The position numbers were made by a program, and so were the translations under genes. A stretch of 58,914 bases of DNA. Source: Muribaculaceae bacterium (lineage in GTDB: Bacteria; Bacteroidota; Bacteroidia; Bacteroidales; Muribaculaceae). The notes under the pieces are model-generated. The model saw nothing but the letters and a program-made list of their open reading frames with translations. It made no database searches and was not told the DNA's origin. Of this stretch, positions 25,555 through 34,068 are shown piece after piece. How positions within the stretch are numbered: position 1 is the first letter of the stretch; every line of letters begins with the position of its first letter. The stretch spans positions 1-58,914 of the forward strand of contig JAFQAS010000005.1 of the NCBI GenBank assembly GCA_017399915.1, written 5' to 3'.

Positions 25555-25827
25555 ATGAACAAAACAGAGCTTATCAATGCAATTGCTGAAAAAGCAAACA
25601 TTACTAAAGTAGACGCTAAAAATGCATTAGACGCAGCTATCGAAGCTATCGGTGGCGCTCTTGCAGCTAACGACAAAGTTGCACTTCTTGGTTTCGGTAC
25701 TTTCTCAGTATCAGAAAGAGGCGCTCGCACTGGTATCAACCCACGCACAAAAGAAAAAATCGAAATCGCAGCAAGCAAAGTTGTGAAATTCAAAGCTGGT
25801 GCTGATCTCAATGCAAAAGTAAAATAA
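25555..25827 (+). CDS. HU-family DNA-binding protein
   Basis: A 90-residue histone-like protein that bends and compacts DNA as a dimer. The N-terminal helices (MNKTELINAIAEKANITKVDAKNAL) and the beta-arm region with GFGTFSVSERGARTGINPRT are typical, including the Pro at the arm tip. Codon use is strongly biased, as in ribosomal genes, so it is abundant. It is a single-gene transcript with a strong promoter and terminator. Confidence 0.97.
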   Translation: MNKTELINAIAEKANITKVDAKNALDAAIEAIGGALAANDKVALLGFGTFSVSERGARTGINPRTKEKIEIAASKVVKFKAGADLNAKVK

Positions 25828-25850
25828 GATATCTCTTAATTACTTACTAT

Positions 25851-25884
25851 AAAAGCGGATTGCATTTGCAATCCGCTTTTTTTG
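25851..25884 (+). terminator. Terminator of the HU gene
   Basis: A perfect 12-bp inverted repeat (25851-25862 with 25869-25880) has a 6-nt loop and is followed by T. Confidence 0.9.
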
Positions 25885-25965
25885 CTACGTTAATTAACCA
25901 TTAAATGAGCCTACTTTTGTGCAATTAGACCAAAAATTTGATTAATCGGTCAGTTTAAATAAAAT

Positions 25966-26000
25966 GAGAGAGCCAGCAACACGAAGTTGTCGGCTCTCTC
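25966..26000 (-). terminator. Terminator of the rplM-rpsI-rpsB-tsf operon
   Basis: GAGAGAGCC pairs with GGCTCTCTC and the inner GCAAC with GTTGT, with one mismatch. It lies 27 nt after the tsf stop. Confidence 0.78.
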
Positions 26001-26026
26001 TATTTTGAAATGTTATGACTACGAGA

Positions 26027-27022
26027 TTAGTCTACGTTGAGGTTTACGCGTTTGAAAGAAACAACGCTCAATTCTGGGTCGATAGCTTTCAAAGTTTCGC
26101 GTACTGATTTCTTTTCTTCGCTTGTAACGTCATCTTGGTTGAGCAAGCACACTTCTTTCAAGAACTTGCCAAGACGGCCTTTAGCGATGTTTTGAATCAT
26201 ACCTTCGTTGAGGTTAGCAGCTTTTTCTGCTGAAACGGTAGCGATGATTTCTTTTGCTTTAACAACGTCTTCTTCAGTGATCCAACCTTTAGCTTTGTTG
26301 CTTTCCATGTGATCTTCTGAGTCAACGTGTGCAGGGTTGATACCGGCTTTCTTCAAAGCAGCGTCAACAGCTTTTTGCACTTGTTCAGCTTTAGTTTTTT
26401 CGATCGCTACAGCGATTTCTTTTTCTTTCACTTCGTCAGAAACGTTGCATTCGTCAACTGCAAGAGGATTCATAGCAGCAACTTGCATAGCTACGTTTTT
26501 GTAAACTTGCTCAGCAACACCGGCTTTGTTGAAAGCAACGAGAGTAGCGAGTTTGTTACCGAAGTGGTTGTAAGCGATAGTAGCAGGAGCTTCAACGTAT
26601 TCAAATGCGCCAAGTTCCATTTTTTCGCCTGTTTTACCTGATTCCTCAACGATGAGGTCAGCGATTTTTTGACCGTTGATTTCGAGAGCTTTTACGTCAT
26701 CAAGGCTCTTAGCTTTAGCTTCAACAGCTGCAGCAAGAATTGATTTAGTAAGGCCTACGAAACCTGCGTTTTTAGCAACGAAGTCAGTTTCGCAATTAAG
26801 GGCAACAACTGCGGCATATTCGCCAACAGATTGAGCAAGAACGCAACCTTCAGCAGCATTGCGGTCTTCGCGTTTAGCTGCTACAGCTTGTCCTTTTTTG
26901 CGAAGGATTTCAATAGCTTTGTCCATGTCGTTTTCGGCTTCAGTCAAAGCTTTTTTGCAATCCATCATACCAGCACCTGTCATTTGACGAAGTTTGCTGA
27001 TTTCTGCCATTGTAACTGCCAT
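26027..27022 (-). CDS. tsf: Elongation factor Ts
   Basis: The nucleotide-exchange factor that restores EF-Tu-GTP. The N-terminal UBA-like domain with KLRQMTGAGMMDCKKALTE and the core segments ALNCETDFVAKN and VAMQVAAMNP identify it. At 331 residues it is longer than in E. coli (283). The middle part has an insertion around KAKGWITEEDVVKAKE, as is common in Bacteroidetes. It lies 38 nt after rpsB. Confidence 0.97.
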   Translation of the reverse strand: MAVTMAEISKLRQMTGAGMMDCKKALTEAENDMDKAIEILRKKGQAVAAKREDRNAAEGCVLAQSVGEYAAVVALNCETDFVAKNAGFVGLTKSILAAAVEAKAKSLDDVKALEINGQKIADLIVEESGKTGEKMELGAFEYVEAPATIAYNHFGNKLATLVAFNKAGVAEQVYKNVAMQVAAMNPLAVDECNVSDEVKEKEIAVAIEKTKAEQVQKAVDAALKKAGINPAHVDSEDHMESNKAKGWITEEDVVKAKEIIATVSAEKAANLNEGMIQNIAKGRLGKFLKEVCLLNQDDVTSEEKKSVRETLKAIDPELSVVSFKRVNLNVD

Positions 27023-27060
27023 ATCTGTGATAGTTTTAATGTCGGTTAATAATTGATTAA

Positions 27061-27870
27061 TTAAGCGTTAGCTTCTTCAGCTGCAGGAGCTTCAGCTTCG
27101 GCTTTGCGAATGCGACGACGTTCGCGCTTTGGAGCGGGAGCAGCTTCGCCTTCACCAGCAGCAGCTGTGTCAACTTTTTCAGCTTTACGTTCTTCGATAC
27201 CTTCAGTCATAGCTGAGCAAACAGTATCAAGAATAATTTCGATTGATTTAGAAGCGTCGTCGTTAGCAGGGATAACGAAATCTACGTTTGAAGGGTCAGA
27301 GTTAGTGTCGACCATTGCAAACACAGGGATACCAAGACGATTAGCTTCAGCAACTGCGATGCGTTCTTTCAATACGTCAACAACGAAAAGTGCTGCTGGA
27401 AGACGGTTGAGGTCGGCGATTGAGCCAAGAGTCTTTTCAAGTTTAGCACGTTGACGAGTTACTTGAAGTTTTTCGCGTTTTGAAAGGTTGTCGAAAGTGC
27501 CATCTTTCATCATTTTGTCGATAGATGTCATTTTCTTAACAGCTTTGCGGATAGTAGGGAAGTTGGTGAGCATACCACCTGGCCAACGTTCGATAACGTA
27601 TGGCATACCTACTGAAGTTGCTTTGTCGGCAATAACTTGCTTAGCTTGCTTTTTAGTAGCAACGAAAAGCACTTTTTTACCTGATTTAGCTATGCTCTTA
27701 AGAGCTGCAGCAGCTTCTTCTACTTTAGCTGCAGTCTTGTAGAGGTCGATAATGTGGATACCATTGCGCTCCATGAAAATGTAAGGAGCCATAGCAGGAT
27801 TCCATTTTCTTTTAAGGTGACCGAAATGGCAACCTGCTTCGAGAAGTTGTTCAAATGTAGGTGTTGACAT
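27061..27870 (-). CDS. rpsB: Ribosomal protein uS2
   Basis: Binds the 30S head-body junction. I start it at the ATG at 27870 (MSTPTFEQLLEAGCHFGH), the family start; a frame to 27912 only adds 14 untypical residues. Typical segments are KRKWNPAMAPYIF and the GIPVFAMVDTNSDP loop. The last 45 residues form an Ala/Glu/Pro-rich tail with a basic patch (KRERRRIRK) that is longer than in E. coli. Confidence 0.96.
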   Translation of the reverse strand: MSTPTFEQLLEAGCHFGHLKRKWNPAMAPYIFMERNGIHIIDLYKTAAKVEEAAAALKSIAKSGKKVLFVATKKQAKQVIADKATSVGMPYVIERWPGGMLTNFPTIRKAVKKMTSIDKMMKDGTFDNLSKREKLQVTRQRAKLEKTLGSIADLNRLPAALFVVDVLKERIAVAEANRLGIPVFAMVDTNSDPSNVDFVIPANDDASKSIEIILDTVCSAMTEGIEERKAEKVDTAAAGEGEAAPAPKRERRRIRKAEAEAPAAEEANA

Positions 27871-27993
27871 TTTTTTAATAATGTTGTTTACGTTCTTAAT
27901 AATTACAATCAATGAGTAGGGAACGTGTCCATCTCAAAGATTTAGATACTAAACACTCTATAATATATTGGTGTGAATATCGCACCAAAAATA

Positions 27994-28380
27994 TTAACGT
28001 TTTGAGAATTGGAAGCGTTTGCGAGCTTTTGGTTGACCTGGTTTCTTGCGTTCTACGGCACGTGGGTCGCGAGTCATGAAACCTTCAGCACGTAAAGCTG
28101 GCTTGTCTTCTGGGTTGATTTTTACAAGGGCGCGAGCGATACCAAGACGGAGCGCTTCAGCTTGTCCTTTATAACCACCACCATCGAGGTTTACGTTGAT
28201 GTCGTATTTTTCAGCTACATCAAGAGTCAAAAGTGGTTGTTTTACGATATATTGAAGTATAGATGAAGGGAAATATACTTCGAGTGGACGCTTGTTGATG
28301 GTGATTGTGCCATTACCTTCTTTTACGATTACTCGTGCGATGGCGGCCTTACGACGGCCTACTGCGTTAACTGTTTCCAT
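27994..28380 (-). CDS. rpsI: Ribosomal protein uS9
   Basis: 128 residues of the 30S head. The C-terminal tail GQPKARKRFQFSKR, whose final Arg reaches the P-site tRNA, and the GRRKAAIARV start are diagnostic. It lies 7 nt after rplM. The 120-nt spacer before rpsB contains a weak hairpin (TTGGTG...CACCAA, 27968-27988). Confidence 0.98.
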   Translation of the reverse strand: METVNAVGRRKAAIARVIVKEGNGTITINKRPLEVYFPSSILQYIVKQPLLTLDVAEKYDINVNLDGGGYKGQAEALRLGIARALVKINPEDKPALRAEGFMTRDPRAVERKKPGQPKARKRFQFSKR

Positions 28381-28387
28381 ACTTCAA

Positions 28388-28867
28388 TTATTTAATTGTG
28401 TTGATGTCAATAACTTTTGGGTTTTGAGCTGTGTGAGGATGCTCTGATCCGTTATACACGTGAAGGTTGCCGATGATGCGACGACCGAGACGGTTTTTAG
28501 GAAGCATACCCTTGATTGTTTGGAGATACAAGGGGTGATATCCTGGCTTAATGTGCTTGTTGAAAGACTTCTTAAGGAGGATTTCAGGAGTTGCTTGACG
28601 TTGACCGCCGGGATAGCCGGTGTAACGGAGATAGATTTTGTCTGTCATCTTGTTGCCGGTCATGATAACTTTTTCGGCATTGATGATGATAACGTTGTCG
28701 CCACATTCTACGTTTGGTGAGTATGTGGGTTTGTGCTTGCCACGAAGAATTTTCGCAACTTTAGCGCAAAGACGACCAAGAACTTGGTCAGTAGCATCGA
28801 TAACAACCCATTCGCGTTCTACGCTTTGAGCGTTAGGTGATACGGTTTTGTAACTTAAAGTATCCAC
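28388..28867 (-). CDS. rplM: Ribosomal protein uL13
   Basis: 159-residue early-assembly 50S protein. Visible marks are WVVIDATDQVLGRLCAKVAKILRGKHKP, IIINAEKV and the MLPKNRLGRRI segment. It leads the rplM-rpsI-rpsB-tsf operon, an order usual for Bacteroidetes. Confidence 0.98.
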   Translation of the reverse strand: MDTLSYKTVSPNAQSVEREWVVIDATDQVLGRLCAKVAKILRGKHKPTYSPNVECGDNVIIINAEKVIMTGNKMTDKIYLRYTGYPGGQRQATPEILLKKSFNKHIKPGYHPLYLQTIKGMLPKNRLGRRIIGNLHVYNGSEHPHTAQNPKVIDINTIK

Positions 28868-28979
28868 GGTTAAATGTTTGATTAATAGTTAAATAAATTG
28901 ACCGCAAAAATGCCGATACTCGGCCAGAAGTATCGTCATATTGACATGTCGGGGTTATTAATTGGACATAATCGGACTG

Positions 28980-29011
28980 CAAAGGTACAAATTTATTTGC
29001 TTATAATCAAA
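28980..29011 (-). promoter_or_regulatory. rplM operon promoter
   Basis: On the minus strand TTTG (29008-29011) and TACCTTTG (28980-28987) are 20 nt apart. The predicted leader before rplM is about 110 nt and could hold a ribosomal-protein control element. Confidence 0.8.
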
Positions 29012-29106
29012 GATTTTGAGAAAAAAGTTTTTTCTTGTCGACGATGGCTGATGGCGTGAAATGCGTCGGGGCGTGGCGAGTGGCAAAGGGAAACGAAATA
29101 TAAACA

Positions 29107-29140
29107 ACAAAGGCGAGTGTGTGATCCGACTCGCCTTTGT
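29107..29140 (-). terminator. Terminator of the second GntR/ABC module
   Basis: A perfect 12-bp inverted repeat (29107-29118 with 29129-29140) lies 38 nt after the stop of the last gene. Confidence 0.8.
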
Positions 29141-29177
29141 TTGATGTCTATCCGTAGCGGATTTACTATGAGAGATA

Positions 29178-29867
29178 TTAATCTATGTCTAAAGATGTTT
29201 CATATGATAGGTGTAAATGGTTGACGGTTGCCCATACTTTTTTGCCCTGATGAAGATATTCAATGTCGCTATTGACTATATCGAATTCAGCATTGGTGTG
29301 ATTGTTTAAATACTTGATTTTACAATCAACTAAACTTATAACTGACGTGTAATGATTTGTTTCATCGCCCTCGTTGTCGCTATTTTTAATGCTGAGATGT
29401 TCGCTTTTTAGATTATGTATCTTAATGTAGTTTATTATCGGCGACGATGTGATTTCGGTGATGTTGTTTGGGGTTGTGATGGTGAGGTCCGAAGATAGCC
29501 AAGAAGGGGCCTCGTCGTTTTCGTCGGTTGCGAGATTGATAACTAAAGTGTCATTGACGAGCTTGTAAGAGGAAAGGTCTTTGCCGTAATATTTATTTTG
29601 AATTTGTGTGATGTTTTTAGCGTTGCCGTTGGTTTGGGTGTTGCAGTATATTTTGATGTCATAATTTGACGAACTATTAATCACAATGTGTTTAAAAGGA
29701 GAATTGATTCCCTTAGTATAGGTTTTTGCTTGAGGTGAAGATTCTGTTGTGTCGCTATCAATTCGCTCAACCTCAATCTCAAAGCATTGAGGTATGAATA
29801 AGGCGCATATAAACAAAAGCCAGCTGCCTCCAATTATTCCAAGTAATATTTTAGATGTTTTTTTCAT
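29178..29867 (-). CDS. Membrane-anchored hypothetical protein, possibly GIN/DUF2807-like
   Basis: A 229-residue protein with one N-terminal membrane helix (about 7-26) and an extracytoplasmic part. Repeated short beta-strand patterns (FKHIVINSSSNYDIKIY, TLVINLA, DLTITTPNNITEI) resemble the GIN (DUF2807) head domain of putative adhesins, but the match is only by eye. The start overlaps the GntR stop by 4 nt, so it is translated with the regulator and is part of the ABC operon. In the other module the non-ABC partner is a TraB/GumN protein instead. Confidence 0.7.
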   Translation of the reverse strand: MKKTSKILLGIIGGSWLLFICALFIPQCFEIEVERIDSDTTESSPQAKTYTKGINSPFKHIVINSSSNYDIKIYCNTQTNGNAKNITQIQNKYYGKDLSSYKLVNDTLVINLATDENDEAPSWLSSDLTITTPNNITEITSSPIINYIKIHNLKSEHLSIKNSDNEGDETNHYTSVISLVDCKIKYLNNHTNAEFDIVNSDIEYLHQGKKVWATVNHLHLSYETSLDID

Positions 29868-30244
29868 TTTGATTCGGTGTTTAAATTGTTTAGATAAATG
29901 TTGTATAACTCAACGAGCTTATTGCAGTCAATTCCGAGGATATGTAGCTGAGCGAAAAAGTCGTTAATCTCGTTGTTGAGAAAGGACTCTTGTTTTATCC
30001 GGAGGATAATCTCTTTCGCATCGGGAGCGACAAAGAAACCTATGCCTCGGCGATTGTATATAATGTTTTGATTTTGGAGCAATTCGTAGGTGCGCATTAC
30101 TGTATTGGCGTTTACTTCAACGATGGCGGCATATTCTCTGACTGAGGGTATGCGCTCGTCGGCGGCATATTTGCCGGTGAGAATATCGTCACAGATGCGC
30201 TCGGCGAGTTGCTGAAAAATAGGTTTATTTTCTTTGAAGGTCAT
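29864..30244 (-). CDS. GntR-family regulator, YtrA-like, module 2
   Basis: A 126-residue YtrA-type GntR protein with the winged helix-turn-helix RIPSVREYAAIVEVNANTV (about 31-49), then RTYELLQNQNIIYNRRGIGFF and a short helical tail. It is clearly paralogous to the regulator at 7200-7556: most of the DNA-binding core (PSVRE, VN, TV, YE.LQ, IIY..RG.GFF) is shared. It likely represses its own operon at the palindrome 32048-32069. It is 12 nt after the permease gene. Confidence 0.93.
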   Translation of the reverse strand: MTFKENKPIFQQLAERICDDILTGKYAADERIPSVREYAAIVEVNANTVMRTYELLQNQNIIYNRRGIGFFVAPDAKEIILRIKQESFLNNEINDFFAQLHILGIDCNKLVELYNIYLNNLNTESK

Positions 30245-30256
30245 ATAGAGGAGGTG

Positions 30257-31186
30257 TTACATTCGTTGGATAATTTCTGATTCTTTAAAGCGGAAATAAG
30301 CAATGGTAAAATTGATGGAAATGAAAATGAGTAGAGATATGTGTAGTAGCCACATAAATGTAGTAAACTCAATATCTAATGATAGGTTTTGTGCTATAGC
30401 TCCTATTGTTTTTGCCGATTTTTCAACTGCTCCGCTGATGGCGGCAATCATAAGTGTGACAATGCCAATGAACGAGATTATGCATTGAGCGGCGAAGGTT
30501 TTGAGTAGCGCGAGGCGGGGCCAGATGCTACTGCCAAGGGCGTAAATCGATGCTTCTGCAATAAAACTAAGAAGATATAAAACAATTGTGTGGAATAGCA
30601 TATTATCTTTTATAAGCATATCTTTTATGGTGTCGCTATAATCCATGAAGCGAATAATATCTCCCGTCGGATAAAAAATAGAGAATATAATGAATCGGAG
30701 TGATTCGGCAATTAAGCAGCCTGCGATATATATGAATATGGGAAGAATGATATATGTGAAAAATCGGGTGAGATATTTCTCGAATTGTGTGGCGGGAGCC
30801 ATTAATGTTGCGATTTTCTTTTGTTTGGTGCTCATGCTTTCAAACATGCACGATGCGCATATAATGAGTGCTATGGGGAACCCGAAGACAAATATTGACA
30901 GACAGTTTGCCGAAGCCTCATCGTTATATGTAAAAGGCTCATGCATATATAATTCGTAAAGGCTATTTTTTGCATCGTCGACAGTGCTATTGGGATGGTT
31001 TATTAGAAATTCTTCGTAGCGATTATATGTTGACGATTCACCTAATCCGGTTATAAGCGAAAAAGCACACAATATCGCAATCATAATTAATGAGCGAGAT
31101 AATAGCTGCTTGCGATTTTCGCGCATTTCTTTTTTGAAATATTTAGAAAATCGAGATGGGTTTATGATGGTTGATAAAGATTTCAT
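30257..31186 (-). CDS. ABC transporter permease, module 2
   Basis: A 309-residue membrane protein with about six hydrophobic segments (about 30-50, 98-115, 140-160, 205-228, 235-255 and 278-300) and a larger loop after the first one. It overlaps the ATPase gene by 4 nt. Its length and sequence differ from the permease of module 1, so the substrates may differ although the control sites agree. Confidence 0.85.
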   Translation of the reverse strand: MKSLSTIINPSRFSKYFKKEMRENRKQLLSRSLIMIAILCAFSLITGLGESSTYNRYEEFLINHPNSTVDDAKNSLYELYMHEPFTYNDEASANCLSIFVFGFPIALIICASCMFESMSTKQKKIATLMAPATQFEKYLTRFFTYIILPIFIYIAGCLIAESLRFIIFSIFYPTGDIIRFMDYSDTIKDMLIKDNMLFHTIVLYLLSFIAEASIYALGSSIWPRLALLKTFAAQCIISFIGIVTLMIAAISGAVEKSAKTIGAIAQNLSLDIEFTTFMWLLHISLLIFISINFTIAYFRFKESEIIQRM

Positions 31187-32040
31187 GATTCTGTCTGTGT
31201 TGATTGGTTGAATGTTTGTTTAATTAATTGAGGCTTTTCAATGGCGAAATTGAACAATGTTTCGAGATTTAGCTCGCTCTCGGCATTCTCATTGTTGGGG
31301 AGAATTACCGAATTGCCATACAACGAAAATTGTGCATGTAGAGCCGATGCTATAATTTGAGGGTCATCGGTGTTTTTAAATATGAGTTTCTCGGTGATTT
31401 CTGTTGTGCTATGGTTGAGAAGAATCTCGTTGTCGTTTATTAATATAATGTGGTCGAGGAGTTGGTCGATATCGCGCACTTGGTGTGTAGATATTATTAT
31501 GTTGCGTTCGTCGCTCATGCCGGCAGCGATGAATTTGCGGAACTGGCTTTTGCCGGGAATGTCAAGCCCATTAGTGGGCTCGTCCATTAGTAGCAGCGAA
31601 GTGTTTGTGGCAAGTGCAAATGCCATATATGCTTTCTTCTTTTGTCCCATTGATAGCGCGCCAAGATTAAAGTCGTTATCCATCTCAAACATTTTTAGGT
31701 ATTTTTCGAGGTCTTCGTTGTTGAATCGTGGATAAAGCGGTGCGTTGATTTTAACATATTCTTTAAGGGAAATGGAGGGGAGGTTAAACTCTTCGGGGAC
31801 AATGAAAATGTCTTGAAGGGTTTCTGGGTCGCGGTCGCGTGTGCTTTTACCGTTGAAGAGCACTTTTCCATTTTGAGGTGTGAGTAGTCCGGCAACAAGA
31901 TACAGGAGGGTTGATTTGCCGGCGCCGTTCTTGCCAAGTAGTCCGCACACTTTACCGCGTTCAATCGTGACGGAAAGATTGTTGAGTACAGGCGCTTTTT
32001 TGCGACTGTAGCTAAAGGTTAAATTTTTTACTTCAATCAT
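31183..32040 (-). CDS. ABC transporter ATP-binding protein, module 2
   Basis: A 285-residue ABC ATPase. Walker A is GKNGAGKST (about 36-44), the signature loop LSMGQKK, Walker B SLLLMDEPTNGLD and the switch His lies in ISTHQVRD. A C-terminal region of about 70 residues has no known motif. It is the first gene after the operator-bearing promoter. Confidence 0.94.
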   Translation of the reverse strand: MIEVKNLTFSYSRKKAPVLNNLSVTIERGKVCGLLGKNGAGKSTLLYLVAGLLTPQNGKVLFNGKSTRDRDPETLQDIFIVPEEFNLPSISLKEYVKINAPLYPRFNNEDLEKYLKMFEMDNDFNLGALSMGQKKKAYMAFALATNTSLLLMDEPTNGLDIPGKSQFRKFIAAGMSDERNIIISTHQVRDIDQLLDHIILINDNEILLNHSTTEITEKLIFKNTDDPQIIASALHAQFSLYGNSVILPNNENAESELNLETLFNFAIEKPQLIKQTFNQSTQTES

Positions 32041-32047
32041 AATATTA

Positions 32048-32069
32048 GTGTATTAGTATAATAGTACAC
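32048..32069 (-). promoter_or_regulatory. Operator-like palindrome of module 2
   Basis: A 22-bp palindrome with 18 of 22 symmetric positions: on the minus strand GTGT-N2-TA-N4-ACTAA-N-ACAC. It begins 2 nt past the -7 box, as in module 1. Half-site spacing suits a dimeric winged-helix regulator of the YtrA group. Confidence 0.75.
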
Positions 32070-32071
32070 TG

Positions 32072-32104
32072 TAAAGGTAGTGCAATAAATCCTAATAAAA
32101 CAAT
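32072..32104 (-). promoter_or_regulatory. Promoter of the second GntR/ABC module
   Basis: On the minus strand ATTG (32101-32104) and TACCTTTA (32072-32079) are 21 nt apart, close to the consensus. The operator starts 2 nt downstream. Confidence 0.65.
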
Positions 32105-32145
32105 AAATAGGTTTAATTTAACATCATTTTAACGTATGAATGCAG

Positions 32146-32184
32146 TAAAGGCGATGCGCTATTTAAATATACGCATCGCCTTTA
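32146..32184 (-). terminator. Terminator of the amidase gene
   Basis: A perfect 13-bp inverted repeat (32146-32158 with 32172-32184) lies 36 nt after the amidase stop. The T tail on the minus strand is weak. Confidence 0.75.
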
Positions 32185-32219
32185 TTTGAGGTATGGGGTT
32201 GATTGTGAATTGTTAAGTG

Positions 32220-33683
32220 TTATTTTTGGGATTTTTTTACGAGTTTAAGATAGTCTTCGATTCCTTTTACCGCTTGTTCGGCTATTTGTTGGCGGTAGTC
32301 GGGGTTGGCAAGAAGCTCTTCTTCGGGAAGACTGCTCATGAAAAGCGCTTCAAGGAGCAGATTGGGGTATTCGGTAGGGGCGTTGAGTGAGAAGTTGAAA
32401 TTACCTGTGAGACCGAAGTTTCTTAATCCGAGGTCTAACATGCGATTGAGCACACATTGTGCGAGGTCGCGATTGGAGATGTGTTTGTAATAAGTGCTGG
32501 TGCCCATTTTGTTGAGAGGTGAGCCTCCGGCATTGTTGTGAACCGACATCATGAGGTCGACATTTCCTTTTAGGAATATCTCTTTGCGTTGGCTCATTGT
32601 GATGTCAACATCGCTGTCGCGCGACAACACTACTTTAGCTCCTTTTTTCTCGAGAATGTTTTTGATGCGAAGCACTATGTCGAGGTTGATTTCGCTTTCT
32701 TTAAGTCCGGTGTTGCTGATTGCGCCGGGATATTTGCCTCCATGGCCGGCGTCAAGGCCGATTGTGAGGTCTTTGAGATTGAGAGAGGGGGTGTGCTTTA
32801 CATTTATTACTAAGTTGTTACCATTGTAGCCGATAGAGTAGCCCCATGAATATTTTTCTTTTAGTTTGATTTTTAGTCGGAATATGTCGCAGTCGACTTG
32901 TTGCCAATCTACGTATTCAATCATGCCTAAGTCGTTGCGTTGGGTAATCCAGTTGCTATTGTTGGTTGCTCCAAATATGTCAACGCAAATTGTGGTTGGG
33001 TCGAGTTGAGTCCATGATTGATAGGCATGGCGGGTAGGGAGGGAAACCGAGATGCGGTCGCAATTTTTGTCGTTTGCGATAGAGATGCTTCCTGTATTGT
33101 CCGTTAGGCTGCGCTCAAGAGTCTCGGCGGCATATTCTTTTGAGATGTATGCAACTCTGTTTTTTGATAATTGCACAAGATATAGATTGCTTGTTTGTCC
33201 TATTGCTTTTAATGGAATTTCTGCGTCGAGGTATCCCATTTTAGAGCCGCCAAGGCGATCGCTGCCGTTTCCATATTGAAGGTAAGCGCCGGGGAGTGTT
33301 TTGATGTTTAGCGCAGGTGATATCTGAGAGATGTTTATTTGTGAGGCTTCGTTGGGTTGTCGGCTTGTATTGTCTATTTTCTTGTAGTTGATTTTGATTT
33401 TTTGAGAATTCTCTTCGGTAGAGTTTTTTGTGGTGACGGTGATTGTGTTGTCGCCCTCGTTGAGGTTGACGGTGCCTCCAAATGAACCGGTGTTGTATAC
33501 TTGAACTTCATTGCCATTGATGAAGGCTTTGTTGCCAGGCTCGGTGATGCCTACAATGGTGTGTTGTTCTTTAGAGGTTGACTCTTTTTTGCCTTGAGTG
33601 ATTTTTAGAGAGGGAGTCGCGGCAAGGGCAGCTATTGATGAAGCTATAGCTAATGAGAATGAGATAAAACGTAAATGTTTCAT
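32220..33683 (-). CDS. N-acetylmuramoyl-L-alanine amidase (Amidase_3)
   Basis: A 487-residue exported cell-wall hydrolase that cuts the bond between MurNAc and the stem peptide. A signal peptide (about 1-22) leads to a long N-terminal part with beta-rich SH3- or AMIN-like segments. The C-terminal zinc domain (about 305-480) has its ligands in GLDAGHGGKYPG (His), KESEINLD (Glu) and MSVHNNAG (His), and the catalytic Glu in LLLEALFMS. It likely splits septal peptidoglycan during division. It follows rpmA on the same strand, beyond a terminator. Confidence 0.93.
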   Translation of the reverse strand: MKHLRFISFSLAIASSIAALAATPSLKITQGKKESTSKEQHTIVGITEPGNKAFINGNEVQVYNTGSFGGTVNLNEGDNTITVTTKNSTEENSQKIKINYKKIDNTSRQPNEASQINISQISPALNIKTLPGAYLQYGNGSDRLGGSKMGYLDAEIPLKAIGQTSNLYLVQLSKNRVAYISKEYAAETLERSLTDNTGSISIANDKNCDRISVSLPTRHAYQSWTQLDPTTICVDIFGATNNSNWITQRNDLGMIEYVDWQQVDCDIFRLKIKLKEKYSWGYSIGYNGNNLVINVKHTPSLNLKDLTIGLDAGHGGKYPGAISNTGLKESEINLDIVLRIKNILEKKGAKVVLSRDSDVDITMSQRKEIFLKGNVDLMMSVHNNAGGSPLNKMGTSTYYKHISNRDLAQCVLNRMLDLGLRNFGLTGNFNFSLNAPTEYPNLLLEALFMSSLPEEELLANPDYRQQIAEQAVKGIEDYLKLVKKSQK

Positions 33684-33716
33684 GAGTTATTAGTTGATTA
33701 GTTGTGTTTATTAAAA

Positions 33717-33753
33717 CAAAAAGGCAACTTCAAAAGCATGAAGTGGCCTTTTG
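33717..33753 (-). terminator. Terminator of rplU-rpmA
   Basis: The hairpin CAAAAAGGC...GCCTTTTG with an inner ACTTCA/TGAAGT stem (33717-33732 with 33739-33753) lies 35 nt past the rpmA stop. Confidence 0.7.
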
Positions 33754-33787
33754 TGTTGATTTTTTTGTCTGAAATTAAGCGGGTCGC

Positions 33788-34048
33788 TTATGCTTCAGCG
33801 GGAGTCACGTTGATGAAACGACGACCGTTTTTACCTTCGGTAAAGAGTACAGTTCCGTCAACAAGAGCATAAAGAGTGTGATCTTTGCCCATACCAACAT
33901 TCAAACCTGGGTGGTGAACTGTACCACGTTGACGTTTGATGATGTTGCCAGCTTTAGCATATTGACCACCGAAAATCTTAACGCCGAGTCGTTTGCTTTC
34001 CGATTCGCGTCCGTTCTTAGAACTACCTACACCTTTCTTATGTGCCAT
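33788..34048 (-). CDS. rpmA: Ribosomal protein bL27
   Basis: 86 residues; the N-terminus [18 protein letters not shown] reaches the peptidyl-transferase centre. It has no N-terminal extension that would need cleavage, as found in Firmicutes. It lies 20 nt after rplU. Confidence 0.98.
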   Translation of the reverse strand: MAHKKGVGSSKNGRESESKRLGVKIFGGQYAKAGNIIKRQRGTVHHPGLNVGMGKDHTLYALVDGTVLFTEGKNGRRFINVTPAEA

Positions 34049-34068
34049 TTTCTTAAGATTTTAGAGGG

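Larger units (their letters stand above)
28868..29177. other. Gene-free stretch between rplM and the second GntR/ABC module
   Basis: 310 nt holding the rplM promoter (28980-29011) with a 112-nt leader, a GC-richer piece at 29041-29095 in which I see no gene, and the terminator of the second module (29107-29140). Confidence 0.7.

Noticed and set aside
27871..27912. Longer start for rpsB
   Set aside because: The extra 14 residues (MIVIIKNVNNIIKK) are unlike uS2, while MSTPTFEQLL matches the usual start.
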